A DNA stretch of 41,385 nt, taken from positions 1 through 41,385 of the forward strand of contig QIAU01000045.1 of NCBI GenBank assembly GCA_003225055.1, given 5' to 3'. Shown here piece by piece: positions 33,391-41,385 of the stretch (the first letter of the stretch is position 1; each line of letters starts with the position of its first letter). Both the position numbers and the translations under genes were made by a program. This DNA is from Acidobacteriota bacterium (lineage in GTDB: Bacteria; Acidobacteriota; Terriglobia; Terriglobales; Acidobacteriaceae). The notes under the pieces are model-generated. The model did no database searches and was not told the origin of the DNA. It saw only the letters and a program-made list of their open reading frames with translations.

Positions 33391-34344
33391 ATGAAAATAG
33401 GCATTGTTGGCGCGGGCGCTGTGGGGGCTGCGTGTCTTATGTCAGTGGTGTTACGCGGAACAGCCCGCGAGGTCGTCCTGATAAACAGGAACCGAAAACG
33501 AGCGCAAGGTGTTGTAACCGACGTTCAGTACGGCGCGGTCTTGTCATCGGCTATTGCAGTCGACGACGGCGACTACTCCGACCTCGCTCACGCGTCTGTG
33601 GTGATCGTTACCGCTGGAGTCAACGAGAAGGGCGGAGGCGCCATAAACCGCAACGATCCGGTCGGGAGACTCAGGTTGCTCCAGGCTAATGCCTCGATTT
33701 ATGAGGAAATCGTCCCGAAAATCCATGATGCCGCTCCCGATGCCCTGGTTCTGGTCGTAACCGATCCGCCCGACCCTCTGGCAGACGTGGTGCGCAGGCT
33801 GGGTCACGAGCGCGTACTGAGCACGGGAACGTCGCTTGACACGCTAAGATTTCGCTTCCACCTCGCGCGGCGCTTAAACGTCAGGGCCTCGGATGTGGAG
33901 GCCATGGTTTTAGGCGAGCACGGCACCTCATCGGTTTTCCTCTGGTCCTCTGCGCGTGTGGGTGGCAGGAATCTTACCGATCTGCTCGCAAACTCCGGGA
34001 ACTGGGAAACAACCCGCGACGAAATCGAGCGTGAGGTTCGTTACGCAAACATTACGATCATTGAAGGCATCGGCGCCAGCCAGTACGGGATCGGGATGGT
34101 TTCAGCACGAATAACAGAAATGGTGCTCCGGGATGAACGGGCCGTGATCCCGATTGGCTGCTACAACCCGGAATTAGGTGTCACAATTTCGCTGCCGGGC
34201 GTGGTTGGCCAGGGAGGCGTCCAACGCCTAATCGAACCTGAAATGTCAGAAGCAGAACGACGGGGGCTCGAGCGCAGTGCCGACGCGATCCGGACAGCAC
34301 TATCTCACCTCGATTTGAAGGAACCTCGGAGGAGAACAGCGTAA
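33391..34344 (+). CDS. Lactate/malate dehydrogenase family protein
   Basis: 317 residues from ATG 33391 with AAGGAG upstream. The NAD site is MKIGIVGAGAVGAACLM. Catalytic residues are in place: SLDTLRFRFHLARRL (Asp/Arg) and VLGEHGTSSVFLWSS (active-site His of GEHG). The substrate loop reads AGVNEKGGGAINRNDPVGRL. It is about eight residues longer than in standard LDH, with Glu where LDH has Gln102 and MDH Arg. Specificity is therefore not predictable from these rules. It should interconvert a 2-hydroxy acid and its 2-oxo acid with NAD(H). It is on the same strand as the FDH operon but separated by 163 bases, so it is probably an independent unit. Confidence 0.87.
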   Translation: MKIGIVGAGAVGAACLMSVVLRGTAREVVLINRNRKRAQGVVTDVQYGAVLSSAIAVDDGDYSDLAHASVVIVTAGVNEKGGGAINRNDPVGRLRLLQANASIYEEIVPKIHDAAPDALVLVVTDPPDPLADVVRRLGHERVLSTGTSLDTLRFRFHLARRLNVRASDVEAMVLGEHGTSSVFLWSSARVGGRNLTDLLANSGNWETTRDEIEREVRYANITIIEGIGASQYGIGMVSARITEMVLRDERAVIPIGCYNPELGVTISLPGVVGQGGVQRLIEPEMSEAERRGLERSADAIRTALSHLDLKEPRRRTA

Positions 34345-34368
34345 AATCGCGATCAGGATGGAGTAAAG

Positions 34369-35484
34369 CTAGCTGGCTTGGGCGAAGGCTTCCTTGTTGA
34401 CTACGTAAGGCATGCGGGTTACGTCGCCGCCGTAGTTGCCTTCCAGCACGTCGATCAGACCTTGCACGCAGCGTCCGGCCATGCCTTTGTTGGGATCGGT
34501 TGACAGGCGCGTGATGCGTGCGGCGCTGGCGAAGTGCGGATACAAGCGGCAACGGTCTGCGATCGCGGGATCGCGCAGAGGCGAATCGGCTGGGAGCGGT
34601 TCTTTCTCATAGACGTCAAGAGCGGCTCCAGCAATCCAATTCTCCTTGAGGGCGCGAGCTAAGGTTTTCTCATCGACTACTGGTCCGCGGGAGCTGTTCA
34701 CCAGGAAAGCCGTCGGCTTCATCATGCGAAGCGTGCGCTCGTTGACGAGATGGTAGGTGGGCGTGGAACTCTCACCCTCGCGCAAGAGCGGCACGTGAAT
34801 GCTGACAAAGTCGGCATCCTTGAGAGCTTCTTCCAAAGAAACGTACTTGATAAAGGTCTTCTGTCTTGTTATGCCGCGGGCGTAGCGCAGGTCTTTGACC
34901 TCCTGGATGGCCTTGATGTATTCGTGATTCTGGTAGGCCGAGTCGTAGCACAGCATATCCATGTCAAAGCCGGCGCATTTTTTGATCATGGCCAGGCCGA
35001 TGCGGCCGGTGCCGATGATGGCGATGGTCTTGCCCGTAACTTCGTCGCCCAAGAAAGGCAGATAGGGATGCCAATAGCCCCACTTGTTGTCGCGGGTGAG
35101 GTGCTCGGCGGTCCACATTTTGCGGGCCAGGGCTCCCATCATTAAGAAGGCAAATTCGGCGGTGGCCTCGGTTAAGACGTCGGGTGTGTGCGTAAAGGGG
35201 ACCTTGTAGCGGTTAGCGTCGGCGCGATTGATGTTGTCGAAACCGACGGCAATCTGCGCCACGACTTTCAACGAGCCCTTGCCGGCTTCGAAGATTTCCG
35301 CATCAATCGGGTCGCGCAAGGTCGTGATTAAGCCGTCGATGCCGGATTTCACTTTCTCAAGGATCAGCTTCTTGGGCGGAGCTTGCGGCCAGTCGTAGAC
35401 TTCGACCTCGTAGCCGCGTTTGCGCAGTACGTCGATGGACTCGCCAATATCAGAAGTAGCAAAAATGCGGAATTTCTTGCTCAT
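34369..35484 (-). CDS. D-2-hydroxyacid dehydrogenase (NAD-dependent)
   Basis: 371 residues. Family elements are LKVVAQIAVGFDNINRADAN, PFTHTPDVLTEATAEFAFLM, TIAIIGTGRIGLAMIKKC (Rossmann motif), AFLVNSSRGPVVDEKTLARA (catalytic Arg), LDVYEKEPLPADSPL (Glu) and RLYPHFASAARITR (His). The catalytic triad is complete. The insert YIKAIQEVKDLRYARGITRQ makes it somewhat longer than typical GhrB. It could be a glyoxylate/hydroxypyruvate or formate-related reductase; that choice is not decidable. It converges on the lactate dehydrogenase-like gene with 24 bases between stops. Confidence 0.87.
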   Translation of the reverse strand: MSKKFRIFATSDIGESIDVLRKRGYEVEVYDWPQAPPKKLILEKVKSGIDGLITTLRDPIDAEIFEAGKGSLKVVAQIAVGFDNINRADANRYKVPFTHTPDVLTEATAEFAFLMMGALARKMWTAEHLTRDNKWGYWHPYLPFLGDEVTGKTIAIIGTGRIGLAMIKKCAGFDMDMLCYDSAYQNHEYIKAIQEVKDLRYARGITRQKTFIKYVSLEEALKDADFVSIHVPLLREGESSTPTYHLVNERTLRMMKPTAFLVNSSRGPVVDEKTLARALKENWIAGAALDVYEKEPLPADSPLRDPAIADRCRLYPHFASAARITRLSTDPNKGMAGRCVQGLIDVLEGNYGGDVTRMPYVVNKEAFAQAS

Positions 35485-35621
35485 GGTTCTCTCGAGTGGA
35501 ATTCTTGCAGATATACGCTTCGCGCCTTACCCAGGCGAATCGCGAATAGATTATGGTACTCCAACGACCAGGCTCGTGGCAGAGACGCGGCAAGTCCTTA
35601 CCCGCGTGATGGCAGACGCAG

Positions 35622-35981
35622 CTAGGGATTGTACTCATCGTTGTGGGCGAAATGCCCGATGCCTGTTTGCGAAAGTGGGTGGAATTTAATTTGGCAGGGG
35701 TTCTCCGAGTAGAGAGCCGCGCGTGATGTCCATGATGGATGGCGTGCCGCCAGCCTGTCCGCTGCCGGCAGCGCATAGGATGAGCAAGTCATAACCCGCA
35801 TAAGGTTGGCAGCTTCTTTCTCTTTCAATCCCTCGATGGAGTAGTTCCGGACGGGTTCCCCCGTCCTGGAGTTCCTGATGGCTATAGTCTTTCTGCCGCG
35901 CAGGCGTGGCAATCCCTGCGCAAAGTGTCGCAAAACGAAGCTATCCCGGGTGTCCCAGGGGTCGTCAGTGAGTAATGTCAC
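35622..35981 (-). CDS. Small hypothetical protein
   Basis: 119 residues with no family I recognise. The middle (FAQGLPRLRGRKTIAIRNSR, TGEPVRNYSIEGLKEKEAAN) has a plausible protein composition and resembles a small envelope protein, but the C-terminal third is irregular. No ribosome binding site is obvious. It may be a degraded fragment. It lies between the D-isomer dehydrogenase and an inverted-repeat element. Confidence 0.3.
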   Translation of the reverse strand: MTLLTDDPWDTRDSFVLRHFAQGLPRLRGRKTIAIRNSRTGEPVRNYSIEGLKEKEAANLMRVMTCSSYALPAADRLAARHPSWTSRAALYSENPCQIKFHPLSQTGIGHFAHNDEYNP

Positions 35982-35998
35982 AGGATGGGGTGACGAAA

Positions 35999-36070
35999 AG
36001 CAGGTTTCAAACGTTCAGGATCTCAAAAGTTTCAAGGAAAGCGAAAGACGTTGAAATTCTGAAACCTGCT
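35999..36070. repeat. Inverted repeat with 11-bp perfect arms
   Basis: AGCAGGTTTCA (35999-36009) is the exact inverse of TGAAACCTGCT (36060-36070), with partial further pairing inside (AACGTT and ACGTTGAA). It lies 7 bases beyond the stop of the leftward aminotransferase and may act as its terminator or mRNA 3' stabiliser, or be a copy of a dispersed element. Confidence 0.7.
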
Positions 36071-36077
36071 CCTACAG

Positions 36078-37286
36078 CTACAGGTTACGCGTTGTCCACT
36101 GCTGGATTCTCTCCAGTGCCTTATTCAGGTTCTCAAGCGAGTTGGCGACGCTGAAGCGGAGATAGCCCTCGCCGAAATCGCCGAACGCGGTGCCCGAGAG
36201 GCACGCGACACCGGCTTCTTCCAGCAGGGCGTCGGCAAGCTTCTTCGATTTCCAGCCGGTTTTCTGGATGTTGGGAAAAACGTAAAAAGCGCCCTTGGGC
36301 ATACGGCAGGAGAAGCCCTTGATCTGGTTCAGGCCGGCGACAAAGGTGTCGCGACGGCGCTGGAATTCGCCACGCATCTTGTCGACTGAAGATTGATCAC
36401 CGCGGAGCGCCTCAATGCCGGCAACCTGGCTAAAACTGGCGGTACAGGAATTCGAGTTGGTCATCAGACGCGTGACATGGGCGGCCAAGTCCGAGCGCAT
36501 CACGCCGTAACCCATACGCCAACCGGTCATGGCATAGGTCTTGGAGAAACCGTCCAGGAGAATGGTGCGATCTTTGAAGCCCGGCACCGACATGATCGAG
36601 TAGTGCTGGCCATCGAAAATCAGGCGGCTGTAGATCTCGTCGGAGAGCACCATGATGTTGCGATCGCCGATGGCGTCGGCGATGTCGTGAATGTCGCGCT
36701 TGCCGAGTACGCCGCCGGTGGGATTCTGCGGTGAGTTGATGATGATCAGCTTGGTGCGATCGGTGATGAGGGAGGCCAATTCCTTCAGATCCAGACCGAA
36801 ATCGCGCTCCTCGCGGAGGCGGATTGGGACGGCTCGTCCCCCGATGTAGTTGATCATGGACTCGTAGATCGGGAAACCGGGATTGGGATAAATGACTTCA
36901 TCCCCTCCATCAACCAATGACAGAATCGAGAAGAAAATAATAGGCTTGCCGCCGGGAACCACGACGACTTCGTCGCTCTTGCATTCCACGGCGCGGGTGC
37001 GGCTCACCTCCTCCGCGATGGTTTGGCGCAGATCCGGCAGGCCAGCGGATGGCCCGTAATGAGTCCAGCCCTTGTGGAGAGCGTCGACGGCGGCTTCAAC
37101 GATATTGGCGGGAGTGTCGAAATCGGGCTCTCCGATCTCCAGGTGCACGATTTGTTTTCCCTGTCGCTCCAGGGCGCGGGCCTTGTTCAGGACCTCAAAG
37201 GCGGTTTCAGTGCCCAGGCGCGACATGCGCGTGGCCAGGCGGAGTTCGTACTGAGTGGTCGGTTCCATGGTGGCAAAAACAGGCAT
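36078..37286 (-). CDS. Aspartate-type aminotransferase
   Basis: 402 residues from ATG 37286 (GAGAGG upstream). Class I aminotransferase: IVHLEIGEPDFDTPANIV, KGWTHYGPSAGLPDLRQTIA, INSPQNPTGGVLGKRDIH, VLSDEIYSRLIFDG, LDGFSKTYAMTGWRMGYGVM (Schiff-base Lys) and YLRFSVANSLENLNKAL (substrate-carboxylate Arg). All key residues are present, unlike in the second aminotransferase at 26.8 kb. It would transaminate aspartate, alanine or an aromatic acid with 2-oxoglutarate. Start codons further in (MSRLGTETAFEVL) are possible. Cytoplasmic and intact. Confidence 0.9.
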   Translation of the reverse strand: MPVFATMEPTTQYELRLATRMSRLGTETAFEVLNKARALERQGKQIVHLEIGEPDFDTPANIVEAAVDALHKGWTHYGPSAGLPDLRQTIAEEVSRTRAVECKSDEVVVVPGGKPIIFFSILSLVDGGDEVIYPNPGFPIYESMINYIGGRAVPIRLREERDFGLDLKELASLITDRTKLIIINSPQNPTGGVLGKRDIHDIADAIGDRNIMVLSDEIYSRLIFDGQHYSIMSVPGFKDRTILLDGFSKTYAMTGWRMGYGVMRSDLAAHVTRLMTNSNSCTASFSQVAGIEALRGDQSSVDKMRGEFQRRRDTFVAGLNQIKGFSCRMPKGAFYVFPNIQKTGWKSKKLADALLEEAGVACLSGTAFGDFGEGYLRFSVANSLENLNKALERIQQWTTRNL

Positions 37287-37416
37287 TATATCCTCTCGCG
37301 CGGCTAGCCTGGCTGCTGGTCTTTATCGTCGAACACGGCTTGAGACCGCGTCAGGAACGAGAGTCATGGGGAAATTGCCGATTGTCGAATGCCAATTTGC
37401 AATTGAAAATTGGCTA

Positions 37417-38415
37417 TTACTCGGAGATCGTCGATGCTTCGCTCTGGGCGCGGAGAACGCGTTCGACCGAGTAGGGGGCGCGACGTTGCGGTTCGTGGTA
37501 GTGGCGTACCTGCATTTCGCCCAGCAGTCCGACGGCCAGCATGTTTAAGCCCGCCAGCAGGAGCACGGCAGCGAAAATCATCAGGGGGCCGTGCTGAGTC
37601 ATTACGTCCGCGTGATGCAATACCTTCTCCAGAACCAGCCAACCGGCCACCCCGAAGCCTGCCAGGATGCTCGCCATACCTACTGTGCCGAAGAAGTGTA
37701 GCGGACGGGAAAGATACTTGAGCAGGAAACGGATCGTGATCAGATCGAAGAAAACTCGAAACGTGCGGGATATGCCGTAGTGCGAGTTGCCACGCTCACG
37801 GTTAAGGTTGCGAATCGGCACCTCGCAGATCGAAGCGCCATGCCAGGACGCCAGAGCGGGAATAAAGCGGTGGAGCTCCCCGTACAGGGGGACCTGTTCG
37901 AGGATCTCGCGCCGATAGGCCTTGAACGTGGTGCCGAAGTCGTGGATGTCGACACCGCTCAGCTTGGCCATGAGCCAGTTGGCGCAGCGCGATGGAATGC
38001 GCCGCAGCCACAGGTTATCGATACGCTGCTTGCGCCAGCCGCTGACGATGTCGTAGCCTTCCTCGATTTTCTCGAGGAACATCGGGATGTCGGCAGGGTC
38101 ATGCTGCAGGTCGCCGTCCATGGCGATGATGTATTCGCCGCGTGAGTGGTCAAAACCTGCCGCGAGGGCCGACGTCTGTCCAAAGTTGCGGCGCAATTTG
38201 ACAACCGTGACGCGGCTGTCGACGGCAGCGATCTGGCGAAGCAGGTGGAACGTGCGGTCGCGAGAGCCGTCGTCGACCAGAACGAGTTCGAAGGGCTCGC
38301 CCTTAACCTCCATGACCGCCTTGAGGCGATCGTAAAGATCTGTAACGTTCTCCTGCTCGTTATGCAGGGGGACAACGATTGAATATTTGGGCAAGGTTTT
38401 ATTATACGAAACCAA
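37417..38415 (-). CDS. GT2 glycosyltransferase (DPM1/GtrB-like)
   Basis: 332 residues. No ATG is available. TTG 38415 with GGGAGG just upstream is the best start. The GT-A domain reads YSIVVPLHNEQENVTDLYDR, LVLVDDGSRDRTFHLL, YIIAMDGDLQHDPADIPMFL (DxD-like D.D) and DFGTTFKAYRREIL. Two C-terminal transmembrane helices follow (FFGTVGMASILAGFGVAGWL and LMIFAAVLLLAGLNMLAVGL), with the motif GLLGEMQVRHYHEPQRRAPY. These enzymes transfer a sugar from UDP/GDP to undecaprenyl phosphate at the inner membrane. The sugar is not known. It is followed by a 130-base gap before the aminotransferase gene on the same strand. Confidence 0.88.
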   Translation of the reverse strand: MVSYNKTLPKYSIVVPLHNEQENVTDLYDRLKAVMEVKGEPFELVLVDDGSRDRTFHLLRQIAAVDSRVTVVKLRRNFGQTSALAAGFDHSRGEYIIAMDGDLQHDPADIPMFLEKIEEGYDIVSGWRKQRIDNLWLRRIPSRCANWLMAKLSGVDIHDFGTTFKAYRREILEQVPLYGELHRFIPALASWHGASICEVPIRNLNRERGNSHYGISRTFRVFFDLITIRFLLKYLSRPLHFFGTVGMASILAGFGVAGWLVLEKVLHHADVMTQHGPLMIFAAVLLLAGLNMLAVGLLGEMQVRHYHEPQRRAPYSVERVLRAQSEASTISE

Positions 38416-39055
38416 AGCCCTCCCGCCGAACCATTAAGTGCAGGAACTGCAGGAACCCAGGGAAAAGGAACCAAGAGCAGAAATGGTGTTCGTTTCCGTT
38501 CCTGCGGAATCTGTGTCGTAGCTGTTCTTTCGCCCCTCCGGGCCTAATCCATTTCCCATCCACGTCCACCTCTTACGAGCCTCGGAAAGAAGTCGAAACG
38601 GTGGTCTCAGCGGCCTAAGCCTGTTCCAACTGCTGGTTAAGAATGCAGGGCTGAGACCCTACGCCACCCTGCTCAGGGACGGTTCTTGTGAAAGCCACAA
38701 GAAGTTCAAATCAGGCTGTAGGCGGGCTCAAACCAGTGACCTGTTGTTTATCGGTACAGATGGGCTCCCTCCTCGAAGACCTTTTCCACCTGGTCGCTCA
38801 AGAAAGCAGGGCTGAACACCCTCCTGCAGTCGCCTTTGCTCAATCCGCCTCACCTCAAATCTTGCCAAGGCAGCGGTGGAACCCTGGCGCTAGATCGGGT
38901 ATGGACAAGGTACTTTCGTGACCTATCTTGGGTACTGCATGCAGTTTATGTTCCCGTCGGACGCTTTGCGTGCTCCGCAGTCTCAGGCACGTGGGCCCGC
39001 CCGCAAGAACACGGCGCAGTAAAACCAAACATTAGCTTTGCGACGGAGTGCCGCG
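38416..39055. other. Intergenic with 9-bp inverted repeat
   Basis: No gene recognised in 640 bases. GGTCTCAGC (38603-38611) and GCTGAGACC (38650-38658) form a perfect inverted repeat. A related direct copy of the second arm region (AAGAAAGCAGGGCTGA near 38800, against AAGAATGCAGGGCTGA near 38639) follows. This kind of GGCTGAGACC sequence recalls dispersed intergenic units. A promoter for the lipoprotein gene should be near 39000. Confidence 0.55.
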
Positions 39056-39889
39056 ATGAAGTACCTTGCCCTGCTTGTAGTGTTCTTGTCTCTCCTGGGA
39101 TGCAACGTGGCTCCAATTAACCCCGCAGCTCCTGCCGTGCAGAATCCGCCCCAGGTGCCAAGTCCTCCACCGAGTTCAGGCCCTGGTAACCCACCGCCGC
39201 CGGGCTCAGGCCCGGGCAATCCCGCTCCTCCGGCCGCCGACACCTACGACATGCTCGTGTGGATGACCATGAGCGCAGATCTCAGCGCAAACCATCATAT
39301 GGCCGGTACCGCGAACCCTCTTTATACGAGTATTCTTTCCGACCGCTTCTTTTGGACAAAAACCGGCCAGGGATTCCCCTGGGACATTCAGCTGTACGAC
39401 GATAAGTACATTTACCTCGGGGTAACCGAGCTCGATTGGCACAATCCGAACACCTTCAAGGTCTTTAACAGCTCCACGCTGGGAAAGTTCAACCTGCCGC
39501 TTGTGCCCCGCTTCGCTCAGGGCGGGTTTCCCGGCTCCAGCATCAAGATCAGTGACTCCACTTACGAGATCCATACTGACTGCAACACGTTTGTGACCAA
39601 GAGCCTGGGGCATGTCCTCAACGAGGTCTGGGGACCTTACACCGAGTCGCTGGGCGGCGGCCTGCCGAACAACCTGGAAACCCTGGTGATCAGCTATCGC
39701 TACAGCTGCGATTCCAGCTACTCCGGCTGCGGCGATAAGGAAGAGTTCCATGTAGCCAAGCCTTACGGCCTGGTGAAGTGGCAGCACCAGAAACTGCAGA
39801 CGGATGGGACCTATGCTGCGCCGGATAACGTCACCTACTTCAATCAGGTGGTAGCCGGGCAGACCCAGGTCTTGACTACCTGCTTCTAA
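39056..39889 (+). CDS. Proline-rich lipoprotein of unknown family
   Basis: 277 residues from ATG 39056, chosen because GGAG lies 7 bases upstream and a lipoprotein signal follows: MKYLALLVVFLSLLGC with lipobox LLGC. Residues about 23-62 are Pro/Gly/Ser-rich with repeated SGPGNP.PPGSGPGNP units, a flexible spacer. The folded part begins DTYDMLVWMTMSADLSANHH and contains several Cys (HTDCNTF, YSCDSSYSGCGDKEEF, LTTCF), likely disulfides. I recognise no catalytic motif. It is presumably held at the outer membrane and may be a surface or secreted binding protein. Intact. Confidence 0.75.
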   Translation: MKYLALLVVFLSLLGCNVAPINPAAPAVQNPPQVPSPPPSSGPGNPPPPGSGPGNPAPPAADTYDMLVWMTMSADLSANHHMAGTANPLYTSILSDRFFWTKTGQGFPWDIQLYDDKYIYLGVTELDWHNPNTFKVFNSSTLGKFNLPLVPRFAQGGFPGSSIKISDSTYEIHTDCNTFVTKSLGHVLNEVWGPYTESLGGGLPNNLETLVISYRYSCDSSYSGCGDKEEFHVAKPYGLVKWQHQKLQTDGTYAAPDNVTYFNQVVAGQTQVLTTCF

Positions 39890-39894
39890 ACCCT

Positions 39895-40308
39895 TCAGGG
39901 CTTGGCGCTTTGCTCGAGGTTGGTTACGAGCGGCTGCAGCTTGGAAACCACGGCGGCATCGCCGTTGGCTAGATCGGCCATGATCGGATCGCGGGCTGCC
40001 AGGACATCTCCGAGCAGTTTGCGGACCGCCGGATCGTCCGTCTGGCCGGCAGTCTTTTGCGCTTGGTCGAATAACTGCTTCGAATACTCGGTGGCAATCC
40101 CGTAATTCTTCTCGGTCGCTTCGAGGTAAGCCATCGCTGCACTATCCCGCACATTGGAAAGCTGCTGGCTCAGGCGGCAACTCGACAATTCCCGACCCTG
40201 AGTCGAGAGTTGCTCAGCGGTCTCTCGGGCCTTGCGGTACTGCGGGATGAAGCCGCCCAGAAATCCGACGAGGAGCAGGATCGAACCGATAACGAGTTTG
40301 GTTCTCAT
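39895..40308 (-). CDS. Membrane-anchored helical protein, hypothetical
   Basis: 137 residues from ATG 40308 with AGAGGA 5 bases upstream. One N-terminal helix (LVIGSILLLVGFLGGFIPQY) is followed by a charged, heptad-like region (ARETAEQLSTQGRELSSCRL and AYLEATEKNYGIATEYSKQL). It resembles small single-span proteins with a coiled-coil periplasmic or cytoplasmic domain. No family name is offered. It converges tightly on the lipoprotein gene (5 bases between stops). Confidence 0.7.
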   Translation of the reverse strand: MRTKLVIGSILLLVGFLGGFIPQYRKARETAEQLSTQGRELSSCRLSQQLSNVRDSAAMAYLEATEKNYGIATEYSKQLFDQAQKTAGQTDDPAVRKLLGDVLAARDPIMADLANGDAAVVSKLQPLVTNLEQSAKP

Positions 40309-40403
40309 GGTTTCCTCTCTGTCCGTTGTCGTTTATCACCAGGCAGGAGTTCGAGGCAAGTGTAAGGCAGAGGATGAGTTTTGCGCACCCCGGGAGCAGC
40401 GTT

Positions 40404-40730
40404 TTATGTGCGCGTCCCCTTGCGCGGGTCGACAAATACGCGCCTGAGCGGTTGCAGAAGCGCTTCGGAATCGCGACTGGAAATCCTGTAGTCGGGTCCT
40501 TTGCAGCGGAAGCCGACATGGCGGGCCAGCACAATGACAGCCATCTTCGGGTTCAGTTTCTCAACAATCCGGACCAGGCGCTCACAATCGCAGTGACTGT
40601 GACGGGATGACCGCGGACACGGTGGGAAACCGACGCAATAAAACCTCGGCCTCTTTCAGGCTGTAGGCGGTGACGACGTTGAAACTTCGCCGTTTCCAAC
40701 ACCAGCTTGCGGTCTGAGATAGTTTCGAGC
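40404..40730 (-). pseudogene. Response-regulator receiver domain, eroded
   Basis: Three frames on this strand give parts of a receiver-like domain in order: DRKLVLETAKF near 40720, then NVVTAYSLKEAEVLLRRF and PTVSAVI near 40690-40620, then DCERLVRIVEKLNPKMAVIV and SSRDSEALLQPLRRVF up to the stop at 40404-40406. The DRKLVLE..F.V.TA.SLKEAEVLL order matches helix 1 and strand 2 of CheY-like domains. Two frameshifts are needed. The acidic site and phosphorylated Asp are not preserved. It is a dead gene. Confidence 0.5.
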
Positions 40731-40941
40731 GGCCTCAGGCTCAGGCATGGGCAAGGTAGGTCTGGGTAATAGGGTCACGTACTCGATCTCCGCGCCCGGT
40801 GGCCTTTTTACCGCGGACCTTCGCAGAAGCCTCGGCCCCCCATTCTGGCAATTTCTTTGCACCTGTTCGGGCCTAGCCGCTTCGCCTGACAAGGCTCAAG
40901 CGGGGCTTATGACCAGGCACGGGGCATGACTGCTGGAGAGC

Positions 40942-41118
40942 TCACGTATGTCTGCGCTTAGCCCGGATAATGAACATGATCGCCAGGAGAATCCCGGTTA
41001 GGGCTCCCAGCAATGCCTCACTGATTGAGAGGCTGTCGAAGGACGGGCTGCCATTCCCGCCTAACAGGAATCCGGTGTATGCCATGGCTACAGTCCAAGA
41101 AACCGCGCGAACTTTCAT
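40942..41118 (-). CDS. Small single-span membrane protein
   Basis: 58 residues from ATG 41118 (AGGA about 10 bases upstream). Earlier in-frame codons to 41193 are less likely as the start. The N-terminus is basic with a first hydrophobic segment (VSWTVAMAYTGFLLGG), then a clear helix (ISEALLGALTGILLAIMFII) followed by a basic end RAKRRHT. No function can be assigned. Confidence 0.5.
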   Translation of the reverse strand: MKVRAVSWTVAMAYTGFLLGGNGSPSFDSLSISEALLGALTGILLAIMFIIRAKRRHT

Positions 41119-41385
41119 GGAGGTGTCCTCAGGTGTCGACGGATCTGACAGTACTCTGTGGGCCGTGACAGAACCTGGGATGGCCAAGATCACAGGAAGA
41201 AATTGCCACAGCCCACCGGGTTCTTCCTTGATTTGGTGAGTTTCCGGAGTTTAGCAAAATTGGGGTGTAAGTATTAAGAAAAAATCCGCACCCGAAGGTA
41301 CATTTGCAGCCGCTTCCCCGGACAGGCTAAAGAGGGCCTGTGACCGCGCACGAAAGGGAAAGAAAGGTTTGATATTGCGCCTCGC

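Noticed and set aside
38650-38760. Possible tRNA because of a GTTCAAATC sequence near 38704
   Set aside because: No acceptor stem or anticodon arm can be folded around it.

Overview
The window (about 41.4 kb, moderately GC-rich) looks like chromosome of a soil or sediment bacterium, most likely an Acidobacteriota (Terriglobia/Koribacter-like) lineage. This is inferred from gene content: planctomycete-type cytochrome c/DUF1549-DUF1553 and DUF1501 proteins, a bifunctional OtsAB, small lipoproteins and short interspersed inverted repeats. It was not tested by database search.

Region 1 (1-6.8 kb) is mostly debris. It holds the 5' end of a sodium:solute symporter, a GlpD N-terminal scrap, an intact OprB-type porin, an IS3-family orfA remnant joined in frame upstream of the porin, a multiply broken trehalose synthase/phosphatase (otsAB) gene, a broken metallo-beta-lactamase-fold gene, an intact PspC-type protein, a cytochrome c fragment fused to a response-regulator receiver fragment, an XRE regulator and a frameshifted secreted protein. 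Several lesions can be read base by base, for example a 16-bp tandem duplication in otsB.

Region 2 (6.8-14.2 kb) is a tight co-directional set: an exported NHL-repeat protein, a PSCyt1/DUF1549/DUF1553 cytochrome, a DUF1501 protein, and a DUF2231 membrane cytochrome with a leucine-rich-like tail. It looks like one envelope-associated oxidative system of unknown substrate.

Region 3 (14.9-24.1 kb) holds a SRAP/YedK abasic-site protein, a PIN-like fragment, and then a probable aromatic-catabolism cluster: amidohydrolase, both subunits of a protocatechuate-3,4-dioxygenase-like enzyme, PQQ quinohemoprotein dehydrogenase, MetE-like methyltransferase, acyl-CoA ligase and a lipoyl-domain stub. Three members carry frameshifts or truncations, so the cluster may be decaying or may contain assembly errors.

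Region 4 (24.1-41.4 kb) is more conventional. It has secG with a clear terminator, an MBL hydrolase, an enoyl-CoA isomerase/aminotransferase pair, a formate dehydrogenase operon (alpha-beta-NrfD), a lactate/malate-dehydrogenase-like enzyme, a D-2-hydroxyacid dehydrogenase, an aspartate-type aminotransferase, a GT2 glycosyltransferase, a proline-rich lipoprotein and small membrane proteins. A second eroded receiver-domain gene lies near the right end.

The clearest single discovery is that the formate dehydrogenase alpha gene is interrupted by an in-frame TGA exactly where FdnG/FdhF enzymes carry selenocysteine. A bacterial SECIS hairpin follows at the same spacing as in E. coli fdhF. The two apparent ORFs are therefore one selenoprotein gene, and the organism should encode a selenocysteine system elsewhere.
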